Shown piece by piece: positions 17,908 to 27,062 of a stretch of 64,000 bases of DNA. A program made the position numbers and the translations under genes. Source of the DNA: Candidatus Nitrospira nitrosa (GTDB lineage Bacteria > Nitrospirota > Nitrospiria > Nitrospirales > Nitrospiraceae); NCBI RefSeq assembly GCF_001458735.1, contig NZ_CZQA01000008.1, forward strand, positions 124,001 through 188,000, given 5' to 3'. Positions within the stretch are counted from its first letter, which is position 1. Every line of letters begins with the position of its first letter. The notes under the pieces were generated by a model. That model ran no database searches, had not been told where the DNA came from, and was given only the letters and a program-made list of their open reading frames with translations.

Positions 17908-19180
17908 TTTTCTCACTACCCTGGCCTACAGCATGATGAACAAGCAACGAACTTATGAAACACGTAAACATGAGGGCATGGAAGGTGGCCGTGAATTTCA
18001 AATTGAACACCTCGGTGGTCATGCCGCTAATGAAGGTGCACACTAAATAACTAAGCGCAAGCAAAGCAATTCTCTTGATTTGCGGGGAAGGCGCACACAA
18101 ACTTCGGATAAAAAACAGCGCAGGCATTAGAAAAAGCGCGCTACTCGACAGCAAGCCCCAAACCCCTGAACGAACCATATTGGTTGCAATTTCATTATGA
18201 AAACCGGAGTGCAGTGCAAATTCTTGAGTTTGTTGAAGCGCGTAACGATTCAAGTCAGGGCTGTTGATAAACGTCGCAAATCCATGATCACCAAAGCCTG
18301 ACCATGGATTCTGAGCGAACAAAAAAACCGCCATGCGCAAAAAAGATAATCGATCTCCCACCGATGTCTGCGGGTTCAGCGAATCCCAGTGATAGGAGAT
18401 TATTTCTTGCACAGCCACGTCCAACCGCTGCTGCAAGGTGGCGGATAAATAGTAACTCCCACTCGCCAGCAAAAGTATGCTTATGAACACTGGAGCTCGA
18501 TAACGAGTCAGTCTCAAATGTGACCACATGTATAGAACTAGAGGAAGCGCCAGCCACCCGGTGCGACTGCCTGATAAAATTGACAAATACACGCCCACAA
18601 TAAAGCCTGTGGTCTTATAAACTCTCACTCCCCAGTCATCGCGCCCATACAAATCAATTGATAATAAACAACACAGCCCCAAGGTCATATTCAAACTGCC
18701 AAATGTCAAAGGGTCGACAAAATACGTTGATGCGCGAAAATGAGCCGGATCGTTCAGATGCCCCCATGGGTTTTCAGGATTTAAAGTCACAACAATGCAT
18801 GTAATAAATATGGCTCCAGGCATTACATAAATCATCGACTTGAGCACATCAAAACGATGCTGAAACAGAACCAACAGTATCGGTATGGATAAAACAAATC
18901 TTGAAGGACTGTCATAATCGCGCCCGCTGTAATCCTGCCGCCCTGTCTGCCCTAAAAAAATGGCTGCCACCGGCACAATAAATAGAATGATATAACACCA
19001 TAACCAGTTATTGTTCCTCAGAAAGCTTGGCGAATGGCGCGCGTAGTCCACACACAACATGAAAACTGCTAACGCACTACTGGCAAAGAGAATCCCGCTT
19101 ATCCAACCTTTTATTGTCAAGACAAACAATGGCGATACGGCCAGCAACGTTTGCAGCCCACAGGAGAGCTTGATCATCAT
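17894..19180 (-). CDS. O-antigen ligase/polymerase-like membrane protein (Wzy or WaaL type)
   Basis: Integral membrane protein of 428 aa with about ten hydrophobic helices. The large loop between roughly residues 230 and 345 and the segment GSRTGWLALPLVLY followed by NPWSGFGDHGFATF fit the Wzy_C/O-antigen ligase family, where conserved Arg and Gly residues sit in this loop. It either polymerises the O-unit (Wzy) or ligates it to lipid A-core (WaaL); sequence alone rarely separates these. It has an AGAGGT ribosome site and is AT-rich like the next gene. Confidence 0.75.
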   Translation of the reverse strand: MMIKLSCGLQTLLAVSPLFVLTIKGWISGILFASSALAVFMLCVDYARHSPSFLRNNNWLWCYIILFIVPVAAIFLGQTGRQDYSGRDYDSPSRFVLSIPILLVLFQHRFDVLKSMIYVMPGAIFITCIVVTLNPENPWGHLNDPAHFRASTYFVDPLTFGSLNMTLGLCCLLSIDLYGRDDWGVRVYKTTGFIVGVYLSILSGSRTGWLALPLVLYMWSHLRLTRYRAPVFISILLLASGSYYLSATLQQRLDVAVQEIISYHWDSLNPQTSVGDRLSFLRMAVFLFAQNPWSGFGDHGFATFINSPDLNRYALQQTQEFALHSGFHNEIATNMVRSGVWGLLSSSALFLMPALFFIRSLCAPSPQIKRIALLALSYLVCTFISGMTTEVFNLKFTATFHALMFTCFISSLLVHHAVGQGSEKNEST

Positions 19181-19281
19181 CCAGCACTTTACCTCTCTGC
19201 TTGTTCGACCCAGTCGGCGAATTATTCAAATATTCAGTGCGGCTTACGGATGACGCTCTCAACCTTCATTGGAAGATCTGC

Positions 19282-19822
19282 TTACTTCTTGATTCCGGTC
19301 GTGAACCTCATCCGGGCTTTTCCTTCTTCGGCTGAGACCTTTCCGGTTCCCGCGCCTTCTGGCGATACTTCGTCGAACTGGCTAACCTTATGAATTCCTT
19401 CGAGACTTCTGGAAATCGCATTGCTGAATCCCAAGGCCTCGATTACCTGGCCACTGTGTGCGCGGATCTGTACGCCCTCAAACGAGGCCATGCCTATCGT
19501 ACGGCTAGCGCAATCAGGGTTGCGGGCGCCCATCTCCGACAACATGCCTCCTGGTCGCAATACACGCTTGATCACCCAAACCGCTGGGAGAGGGAGACCG
19601 TGAGAACTCTTCTAACACCGAACGACAACCCACAGCATTGAACAAGTCGTCTGAACAAAGAATGACATCGGCCTCCACAACCGAGATCGGAAAGGCAATC
19701 CTCTTCACATATATTTCTGGGTACTCAGCAGCCTGATCTCGAATATCACGTAAATGGATAGCGAGGCGTATGGCCTCACTCTTTGTCTTCGGTTGGCACG
19801 ATGTGAAATCGAGTCCGGTCAA
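19282..19822 (-). pseudogene. Possible frameshifted gene remnant, unrecognised
   Basis: Two overlapping minus-strand frames (19822-19514, TTG start; 19575-19282, GTG start) seem to be halves of one reading. The first ends in VLEEFSRSPSP and the second resumes as VWVIKRVLRPGG, reminiscent of the Rossmann-end motif of class I methyltransferases. The shift would be near 19590. I do not recognise the protein, and it could be non-coding DNA. It lies between the WecA-like gene and the Wzy/WaaL-like gene. Confidence 0.25.
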
Positions 19823-19823
19823 G

Positions 19824-20978
19824 CTATGTATTGACTGTCACTCTGGAGGAGTCCTCGGCCGGCATAGCCTGTACCTTTTTCTTACTACCTGCCACCTGAG
19901 AATCCTGAACCGGGCAAGAGGTTGCCATCTTCAGTTCAAGCATATGCACGAGCATCGCCAATAGGACGAACATTCCCGCCCACACACCAAGGATGATGAC
20001 TCGCACGTTGTCTGTTGAGTGATGATATGAAACGGCTAGCCCTCCGCACAGAATCATGACTCCGTACTCTGCAAGCACAGTCCGACGATGGCTCCACCCG
20101 CTCAGCACTACCCGCTGGTAATAATGCTCCCGGTGCGCTTCCCAGACCCTTTTCCCATGTAGAACCCGTTTGACCAATGTCACGGTCGCATCCACAATGA
20201 AGGGAGAGAAAATCATAATCGGGACCCATATCTCGAACAATCTGTCTCGAACCCCAAGAATCATCAATGTGCCTGCCAAAAACCCAACGGTGATGCTTCC
20301 CGCATCGCCCATAAAGATACGCGCGGGCGGAAAGTTATGCATGAGAAACCCCAGCGCACCCATCGCAACAAATGTGGAAATGATCAGCATGACCGGGAAC
20401 TGTGCCTGCCATCCCAAATAGGCAAGAAACCCGAAGCCCCAAAACGTCATTCCACCGGCGAAGCCGTCCATACCGTCCATAAAGTTGTAGAGGTTGGCCA
20501 TCCAAACCAGCAACAAGGCACTCACGGGGACTGCCGCCAGCCCGAGTTGAATGGTAGGCCCTCCAGGAATAGGGATAGCTGACACGGTTAACCCAACACC
20601 GGCGATAACGATACAGGCGGCGGCAACCTGCACGCTCAACCGGAGCGTGGCGGGAAGCCCAATACAGTCGTCGATGAATGACACCACGAAGACGAGTAAC
20701 ATCGATAGAATGATCCACAAACTGCCTGACGCCACTCCTTTCGGCAACACGGACTTCGAGGGTTGCGTAATGGCCAATAGACTCGCAACCAGAATAAGTC
20801 CGATCACGACGCTGCCGATCACTGCTAACCCTCCAGTCTGGGGAGTCGGCATGGCGTGTAAGGTTCGCTCGTTGGGATGGGCAAGAATAGACAGGAAAGA
20901 TTTCGGTGAACAGAGTCGCTTCGTGATCCACCATGCGACCACAAACGCAACCAGAGCTGGAAAAGCCATCAACATCAT
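19824..20978 (-). CDS. Polyprenyl-phosphate N-acetylhexosamine-1-phosphate transferase (WecA/WbpL family)
   Basis: Membrane enzyme of 384 aa with about ten transmembrane segments that starts O-unit assembly by moving a sugar 1-phosphate to undecaprenyl phosphate at the inner face of the membrane. Catalytic motifs are FIDDCIG (Mg site), NLYNFMDGMDG and ARIFMGDAGS, with the HREHYYQR loop near residue 285. The presence of WbpM- and WbpV-like genes favours WbpL-type specificity (QuiNAc or FucNAc) over GlcNAc (inference). The C-terminal tail (about 365-384) derives from low-complexity DNA similar to that around rfbD. Confidence 0.88.
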   Translation of the reverse strand: MMLMAFPALVAFVVAWWITKRLCSPKSFLSILAHPNERTLHAMPTPQTGGLAVIGSVVIGLILVASLLAITQPSKSVLPKGVASGSLWIILSMLLVFVVSFIDDCIGLPATLRLSVQVAAACIVIAGVGLTVSAIPIPGGPTIQLGLAAVPVSALLLVWMANLYNFMDGMDGFAGGMTFWGFGFLAYLGWQAQFPVMLIISTFVAMGALGFLMHNFPPARIFMGDAGSITVGFLAGTLMILGVRDRLFEIWVPIMIFSPFIVDATVTLVKRVLHGKRVWEAHREHYYQRVVLSGWSHRRTVLAEYGVMILCGGLAVSYHHSTDNVRVIILGVWAGMFVLLAMLVHMLELKMATSCPVQDSQVAGSKKKVQAMPAEDSSRVTVNT

Positions 20979-21123
20979 CGCCCCATGGTACTCCGTGTTT
21001 GTGTCCTTGTCAGCATGTGAGCGTGCTGAGTGCGGATGATTCCCAAAATCATGGATGCGGTATCCACAGGGCGCGGCTGAACTGAGTCACGGGGCAATGC
21101 TCCATCTCAACCGCCGCCCTGTG

Positions 21124-22116
21124 TCATGCAACCATTACCCGTTTGGCCGCATGCGCACGGAACCAGTCGGCGGTCTCCGCAAGACCTTGATCGACGCAAA
21201 ATGGAGGATGCCAGTCCAACTCTTGCCTGATTTTCGATGGGTTGACCTGGAGAGACTCAACCAGACGCTCAACCACCATCTGCTTTCCAACAACTTGCCC
21301 CAACCTACGGAGTATCGGGATAGGCAATGGCCAAAGACGTGCCCGTAATCCCAATGCCGCGCCGAGTCGCCGAATCAAGTCTGGAGTAGACAGATCCTCT
21401 CCGTCACTCACCAAATAGGTCCGACCTGCCGCTCTATCGTCCTCGACGGATCGGATGAGCGCATCAACCAGGTTCCCCTGGTAGATAAGACTGCGTCGGT
21501 TTTCTACTAGAGCAAACGGCAGCGGAATTCCCTTTTGGACAATCTTTAGAAGTTGCAGAAAATTGCCTCCCACACCGGGACCATACACAAGCGGCGACCG
21601 AATCACGACGATCTCAAGACTCGTTTGGGATGAGACCATTGCTAGGCCCCGCTCTGCTTCCCACTTTGAAACACCATACGGATCCTGCGGACTTGGGGAA
21701 TCCTCTTCCGTAAACGGCGCGCTGCTCTTCTCGCCATGTACTTTGATCGAGCTCATGTACACGAACCGACGGACTCCTTGTGCCCCTGCGGCCCGGGCAA
21801 GCCGTTCGGTCCAGTCTGCGTTGATTCGAGTAAATTCGTGACGTCGATCGGACTCGTGGCCAGCCATAACGTGGACCCGCGCCGCCAAGTGGATGACCAC
21901 ATGCACCCCCTTGAGCACTTGTTGCAGTTCGGCCGCCGTCGATTGATCGTGTAAGACCACCCAGTTGAGACCACCGGGATGAGAACGTTCTTGCAGTGGT
22001 GTTTTGCTTGGATTTCGTATCGTCCCCCGCACCTCATACCCGGCCCTCAGAAGATTCAGACGTAACGCTCTCCCGATGAACCCCGTTGCCCCGGTAACGA
22101 GTATCTGTTGCCCCAT
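21124..22116 (-). CDS. NAD-dependent nucleotide-sugar reductase/epimerase, WbpV-like
   Basis: Extended SDR of 330 aa. The Rossmann motif is VTGATGFIGRAL and the active site is YGVSKWEAE (YxxxK). Enzymes of this type next to WbpL/WecA genes reduce UDP-4-keto-6-deoxy-HexNAc to UDP-QuiNAc or UDP-FucNAc. The gene lies directly upstream of the initiating transferase, which fits that role. I set the start at the ATG at 22116; the 35 residues of the longer frame look non-coding and contain no family sequence. The precise epimer made is uncertain. Confidence 0.8.
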   Translation of the reverse strand: MGQQILVTGATGFIGRALRLNLLRAGYEVRGTIRNPSKTPLQERSHPGGLNWVVLHDQSTAAELQQVLKGVHVVIHLAARVHVMAGHESDRRHEFTRINADWTERLARAAGAQGVRRFVYMSSIKVHGEKSSAPFTEEDSPSPQDPYGVSKWEAERGLAMVSSQTSLEIVVIRSPLVYGPGVGGNFLQLLKIVQKGIPLPFALVENRRSLIYQGNLVDALIRSVEDDRAAGRTYLVSDGEDLSTPDLIRRLGAALGLRARLWPLPIPILRRLGQVVGKQMVVERLVESLQVNPSKIRQELDWHPPFCVDQGLAETADWFRAHAAKRVMVA

Positions 22117-22239
22117 CTTAACTCGGACATGCCAGGTCAGCCTGGTCGAATTGAGGCACTTCGGTATGATGAGAACTTTGCCCACCTGCCCACCGGCTGC
22201 GCAGGTCGACCAAATCGCCAAGACTGCAGATTCGGCTCT

Positions 22240-22989
22240 TCACTTCACCAGAAACTCCAATAACTTGGCGGGGTATTTCGAGGAAATCTTCAAGATGTTC
22301 GTGTGGATCCCGTTCTCGCGACAGGCGCGTAAGACTTCTCGATTGAGCAAGAGCGTACTGCGCCAACCGCCGGTGCTAATGCCGCCAACCCGCATCCGCA
22401 CCAGCGTTTCCGGAAGATTGCGGTAGACCAACCTCTTCTCGTGAAAGATTCGTGCGCAATACTCAAAATCGCCGGCGATGCGGTAGTCTGTGCGAAACAG
22501 CCCGAATCGCTCATATACCTGTCGTCTGAGAAAAAGCGCCGGATGGGCCGGCATCCACCCCCATGCAATTCGGTCAGGTGTAAACCGTGCGGATCGATAT
22601 CGGCGAACGGTACGCGCGGGATGCTCCGGCCGGAAAAACTCCACATCCCCCAACAGAGCATCCAGTCGTTCAGCTTCCATAACCGTCATCACGCGGGAGA
22701 GCACCGCCGGCCCAGCATAGACATCATCAGCATTCAGAAAGCCGATTACATCGCCGGATGCGAGCATCAGCCCCTTATTCATCGCGTCATACACCCCCAG
22801 ATCCGGCTCAGACACCAGTCTCGAAATCCGCCCCGACGATTGCCGCGCGATCTCCACGGTCTTATCCTGTGAAGCGCCGTCAATAACAATGTGCTCAAGA
22901 TCGGAATACGTCTGTACCGCGACCGAATGGATCGTACTCGCGACAGTCGACGCGGCATTGTAGGCAACTGTGACAATGGTGATCTTCAT
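22240..22989 (-). CDS. Family 2 glycosyltransferase (WcaA-like)
   Basis: GT2 enzyme of 249 aa, close to the colanic-acid WcaA/WcaE style. Visible motifs are ITIVTVAYNAASTV, HIVIDGASQDKTVE, DLGVYDAMNKG and FLNADDVY. The ATG overlaps the stop of the upstream GT4 gene (ATGA), so the two are translationally coupled. Donor and acceptor are unknown. Confidence 0.88.
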   Translation of the reverse strand: MKITIVTVAYNAASTVASTIHSVAVQTYSDLEHIVIDGASQDKTVEIARQSSGRISRLVSEPDLGVYDAMNKGLMLASGDVIGFLNADDVYAGPAVLSRVMTVMEAERLDALLGDVEFFRPEHPARTVRRYRSARFTPDRIAWGWMPAHPALFLRRQVYERFGLFRTDYRIAGDFEYCARIFHEKRLVYRNLPETLVRMRVGGISTGGWRSTLLLNREVLRACRENGIHTNILKISSKYPAKLLEFLVK

Positions 22990-24278
22990 GACACGACATT
23001 CAACATGGGACAGTGACCGCCTTGTCCTGTCCGATCCAACACATTCAAATACAGCGCCCTATAACGCTCAGCGACGTCCCTGAGATCGAACTCAGCTTCG
23101 ACCTTTTCACGTGCCCGTTTCGACAACGCACACCAGCGCTCTTTATTTTCCAAGACCCACTGCATGCCATGAGCCAGATCAAGCGACTCAAACGATCTCG
23201 CCAGATAACCGTTCTGTCTATGTTCGATCAAATCCGGCATCCCTCCGATATCGAACGCCACACAGGGCGTGCCGCACGCAAGCGCTTCCATCACAGTATT
23301 GGACAAGTTCTCTTGGAGTGACGGTACCACCACGACATCAACAGCTGAGGCCAACAGAGCCAGGGTCACGTCATCGTTCAAAATACCCATATAGTTGACC
23401 GGCAGACCAAAATCCGGCGGAGAGATCGGCCGTGATGCCCCTACGATAACAACTTCGCAGTCGTTTTGATGGTCCTGAGCCTTGCGAAATGTCTGCAGGG
23501 CTTCCTTCAGCTCTTGAGACCCTTTACGGTGGCCCATATTGGCATTGAGCGTGCCAAACAAGATCAGTCGCTTCCCAGTCGGAAGTCCGAGCAGTTCCCT
23601 CGCTCTCTGTTTATCAACCGCCCGAAATCGCGTGATATCCAGCCCGTTGGGAATAACCTCGATGCGCTTGTCGAAAAACAGTGCACTCTTTCGTGCGCAC
23701 TCGGCAAGCCATCGGCTGGGGGTCACAACGGTCAGCGAAACCTCAGCCCATTTCCTCCGTTTCTGTTGCCACACCAATCGTGACAAGTCCGTCTCTCGAG
23801 AAGAGCCAAGCTCTGGGCACTTCCCACATGTTCCGATATACCGCCCACAGTTATTGTCATAGTGGCACCCACCTGTAAACGCCCACATATCATGCAGCGT
23901 CCACACGACAGGCGCTCCGAAATCGGTGAGAGCCGACGGATTCAGAAACCCCCCTGCCACCCAGTGCAGATGGACAATGTCAGGCTTCATCCGTCGCACA
24001 CGCTTCACATAATTCCCAGGAAGCAGCCCCGGGTAATACACACCACTCCCACGCCTAGGGTAGAAATACGTCGGTAAAATATCGAATTGCGGCCTCATGA
24101 CCCCCAACAAAGTCTCGAAACGGCTGCGCGGACCATCTACGTAGGGATCATCGCTGCTCTTTGACTGCACAAGCATCTGGGACTCGATGCCTGCCGCTCG
24201 AAGGCCACAGTGAAGCCGATACGCCGCTCGCGCCGCTCCGCCACGAATATCATACGTGTTCATCAGCAGCGGTCTCAT
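22986..24278 (-). CDS. Family 4 glycosyltransferase (GT-B fold)
   Basis: GT4 enzyme of 430 aa with two Rossmann-like halves. The N-terminal glycine loop is DIRGGAARAAYRL, with a HLHW motif; the C-terminal donor site is ENLSNTVMEALACGTPCVAF with the two glutamates of the EX7E motif. A Cys-rich segment (CHYDNNCGRYIGTCGKCPEL), typical of a WcaC/WbaZ-like subset, lies near residue 140-160. It has no membrane segment. The role is addition of one residue of the O-unit; the specific sugar cannot be read. Confidence 0.88.
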   Translation of the reverse strand: MRPLLMNTYDIRGGAARAAYRLHCGLRAAGIESQMLVQSKSSDDPYVDGPRSRFETLLGVMRPQFDILPTYFYPRRGSGVYYPGLLPGNYVKRVRRMKPDIVHLHWVAGGFLNPSALTDFGAPVVWTLHDMWAFTGGCHYDNNCGRYIGTCGKCPELGSSRETDLSRLVWQQKRRKWAEVSLTVVTPSRWLAECARKSALFFDKRIEVIPNGLDITRFRAVDKQRARELLGLPTGKRLILFGTLNANMGHRKGSQELKEALQTFRKAQDHQNDCEVVIVGASRPISPPDFGLPVNYMGILNDDVTLALLASAVDVVVVPSLQENLSNTVMEALACGTPCVAFDIGGMPDLIEHRQNGYLARSFESLDLAHGMQWVLENKERWCALSKRAREKVEAEFDLRDVAERYRALYLNVLDRTGQGGHCPMLNVVS

Positions 24279-24344
24279 GAATCGAACGTGTCGACTCCTA
24301 ATCTGAAACCGTTCACAAGAAGGAACAACCCGCTTAACACAATA

Positions 24345-25271
24345 TCACCCATTGAGCGCTCTCCATATCGGTCTCACCAATGCCTTGATTGGTTCGACGA
24401 TGGGATGCACAACACGCGACCAGCTTTTCGAGAGCCGCTCCTGCCGACGCGCTTTCTCCCAGTTTGGCTCAGAATCGGTTTTCCGAAAAATCTGCGCATG
24501 CCTGACACCAGGAATGGTGCCGACATATGTGCAGCCAAGCGAAGGAACGATATGGCGGAACGCATACCGTAGATGGAAGGTTTGAGGAAGATGGCATTTA
24601 ATGTCCGGGTAAAAGCAATTCGCCGTCACGATATATCCTCCCACATGGACATGATGGAGCAGGTGTCCGAAGACGTCTAATGGATCGACGATGTGCTCCA
24701 ATACGTCTTGCGCGACAATGCAGTCCGCACGCCCTGACAATGCCGCGACAAAGGTCAGATTCGTAAAACTTCTGGAGACAGCGAGGGCAAGTTTTCGCGG
24801 GAATGGCTCAACAACCATCACTTGTGAATTTGGACAGAGGGCAGCAATCTTTCTGGCAAGGGAACCATACCCGCCTCCATAGTCATAAATCACCGCAAAG
24901 GCATGCCCAGCGAGCCACGCAGCAATCCGGTCCCGATGCCGCTTCGAATCTTGGTCACATTCCGTGAAAAGGCCATTGAGCAACCATACGGGTGACTCAT
25001 AGAACTTTGAAACCGCCTCCTGGTCAGTCTCCGAATATCCGGCCCCAGCATTCTCCCATTCACAATCCATCAACTCCCATATTTTCGCCAGATCAAGCTC
25101 ACTCCCTTGCAGGCGAGAGAGATACGCCAACTCGTCACCAGCCAACTCATGATCGGGGATATCAATCTGAAGAATACGCATCGCGCTAGTCGGCAGCGTA
25201 CAGCAGCCTACCTTATCGAAACACCTGTTGACGATTAGCCCGTCCCGGAAGCTAAGTACCTCCGCGCCCAT
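24345..25271 (-). CDS. Class I SAM-dependent methyltransferase
   Basis: Methyltransferase of up to 308 aa. The SAM-binding motif I is VIYDYGGGYGSLARK, with an acidic residue closing motif II (VMVVEPF) and IVAQDVLEHIVDP as the post-motif segment. The start is uncertain: the ATG at 25271 overlaps the upstream gene by 37 nt, and the ATG at 25181 (MRILQIDIP) is an alternative; neither has a strong ribosome site. It lies among glycosyltransferases, so methylation of a sugar hydroxyl or carboxyl group is likely (inference). Confidence 0.75.
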   Translation of the reverse strand: MGAEVLSFRDGLIVNRCFDKVGCCTLPTSAMRILQIDIPDHELAGDELAYLSRLQGSELDLAKIWELMDCEWENAGAGYSETDQEAVSKFYESPVWLLNGLFTECDQDSKRHRDRIAAWLAGHAFAVIYDYGGGYGSLARKIAALCPNSQVMVVEPFPRKLALAVSRSFTNLTFVAALSGRADCIVAQDVLEHIVDPLDVFGHLLHHVHVGGYIVTANCFYPDIKCHLPQTFHLRYAFRHIVPSLGCTYVGTIPGVRHAQIFRKTDSEPNWEKARRQERLSKSWSRVVHPIVEPIKALVRPIWRALNG

Positions 25272-26152
25272 CGAAACATCGCACCCAACTGACCTCCCGT
25301 TTGCCTGAATAAAGCTTTCTTCACCAGCGCATAGTCGTGATCCACAACTTGTCTCAAACGCGGAAACGACACCGGCTCATCCGAGATCGGCTGTCGCGCC
25401 AAGGTCCATCGCAACACTCTCGACCCATGCGTGCCGCTTGCAAAACCGATGTTTCGCACAAGAGAACGTGGCGGAAAGAGCGCCATCCCGCCTCTCGAGA
25501 ACACACTCAGATACCAGCGAATTGCCCACGAATCGATCTTTCCATCCAGCTGCATCTGCATCATCGTCGCATAGTCGAAATAATCGTCCAGATTGAAGCG
25601 CTTCCTCAATGTACGATCATCGCGAATCTTCTCCCATCCTTGCGCCGATGGATCGAACTGCTTCCACGCCCTTTCCCAAGTACCCCATCCCCAGGATGTG
25701 ACAAACGGCACAAACAGCGCTTCCGTCCGCCTGGAAAATTCTGGCACATGGGCAATATGGCCTGAGATCTGCATAACACGGGCATCGTGCTCATAGACTG
25801 TCAGCGCATCGTTCATATAGGACAAAAACCTTGAAGACGTCACCAAATCATCTTCTACCACGATGACACAGCCATACCTCTCGCACAGACCGGTGACTCC
25901 ATCGATTATGGAACGAGCCAACCCGTAGTTGATAGGACGCTCGATGAGCGTGACAGACTGGAACCCGCTGATGGTTCGGATATAGGATCGGACTTCCTCA
26001 ACTGGCTGCCGTGGCGTTTCATCTGTTGGCGCGTCGGAAAACACGTAAAGCGGAGTCTCAACGGCAAGCGTATTGGCTGCTAATGCTTCTACGGTTTGCC
26101 GAGTGTGATCGGGACGGTTGTAGACAAATAAAGCAACGGGCGCGCGGAACAC
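25235..26152 (-). CDS. Glycosyltransferase, GT-A fold, GNT-I-like
   Basis: Protein of 305 aa beginning FRAPVALFVYNRPDHTRQT, a start typical of a GT2-like/GNT-I-like family in surface-glycan loci. The acidic metal motif VVEDDLVTSSRFL and the Trp-rich SWGWGTWERAW segment are present. I chose the GTG at 26152: AGAAGG lies 7 nt upstream and the start shares a base with the stop of the upstream gene (TAGTG). The longer frame would lie inside that gene. Substrates are unknown. Confidence 0.8.
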   Translation of the reverse strand: MFRAPVALFVYNRPDHTRQTVEALAANTLAVETPLYVFSDAPTDETPRQPVEEVRSYIRTISGFQSVTLIERPINYGLARSIIDGVTGLCERYGCVIVVEDDLVTSSRFLSYMNDALTVYEHDARVMQISGHIAHVPEFSRRTEALFVPFVTSWGWGTWERAWKQFDPSAQGWEKIRDDRTLRKRFNLDDYFDYATMMQMQLDGKIDSWAIRWYLSVFSRGGMALFPPRSLVRNIGFASGTHGSRVLRWTLARQPISDEPVSFPRLRQVVDHDYALVKKALFRQTGGQLGAMFRWARRYLASGTG

Positions 26153-27018
26153 TACTGACCCTTCTGCGGCAACAAGACCGATTTGAACCAAAAGAGAATA
26201 TAGGGCGCCAACCAAGCCAGGAACCACAAGGGGCCCTTATGCCGATAGGTAAACACCCCCCAGGCCTTGATTGGGAACCCCTTCGGCCCGAGCAGTTGTT
26301 TCCATCGCGTGGAAAGCGGCGTCTGACCGCCTGCATATGGACGCGGTTGGTCGTTGCTTGCGCACGTCCCGCAGTACCCAGGAGCAATGTAGATGCGACA
26401 TCCATGCTTGACAGCTCGCAAGCCATAGTCGAGATCTCCCATCGTGTGCACGAAGGCCACATCGAGGTTTCCAATTCGCTCGACGACGGATCTTGGGATC
26501 AACACAATGTTGCCGTTCATCGTATCGCACGCGAGCGGTGTCTCCATATGCGGAGGTGTTTTTTTCCATGAGATCACGCCCGTTGGCTTAAGATATCGGC
26601 GCCACCCACCATACGTAAACTGGCCCGTCTTGGGATCACGGGTGCTGCCGACAACGATGGTTGCCTCACACGCATCGCGAGCAACTTTCCGGTAGGTATC
26701 GAACATTCTCACCAACGCACCCTGATCAAGAAGTGTGTCATCGTTAAGCCACAGGTAGAAATCGTAGTTCCGGTTGATGGCTTCCTCAAACGCCCAGCGG
26801 ACACCTCCACACCAAAACAAGTTTCCATCCCCAGTGAGGATCGTGGCGTGAGGAACAAGATCGCAGACTGCTTGCGCCGTGCCGTCGCTTGACCCATCAT
26901 CCACAAGAAACAGATCGACCGACGCATCTGGAATAGCCTGAGACTTCAAGAAACGGACGCTTTCAGTGGTGGATGCGACTCTGTTATGGCAGGCCATGAG
27001 GGCCGCAATGCGAACCAT
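26152..27018 (-). CDS. Family 2 glycosyltransferase
   Basis: GT2 enzyme of 288 aa. The N-terminus RIAALMACHNRVAST, the DDGSSDGTAQ loop and LWLNDDTLLDQGAL mark the nucleotide and metal sites; the C-terminus ends in hydrophobic helices (LWFLAWLAPYILFWF) that may lie on the membrane. I chose the ATG at 27018 for its AAGGTG site at 7 nt. The protein resembles N-acetylglucosaminyl- or rhamnosyltransferase-like GT2 proteins, but the donor is not decidable. Confidence 0.85.
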   Translation of the reverse strand: MVRIAALMACHNRVASTTESVRFLKSQAIPDASVDLFLVDDGSSDGTAQAVCDLVPHATILTGDGNLFWCGGVRWAFEEAINRNYDFYLWLNDDTLLDQGALVRMFDTYRKVARDACEATIVVGSTRDPKTGQFTYGGWRRYLKPTGVISWKKTPPHMETPLACDTMNGNIVLIPRSVVERIGNLDVAFVHTMGDLDYGLRAVKHGCRIYIAPGYCGTCASNDQPRPYAGGQTPLSTRWKQLLGPKGFPIKAWGVFTYRHKGPLWFLAWLAPYILFWFKSVLLPQKGQ

Positions 27019-27062
27019 GGAAACACCTTGTCCGTGGTGCCCGCCGCCATCGCCCATAACGC

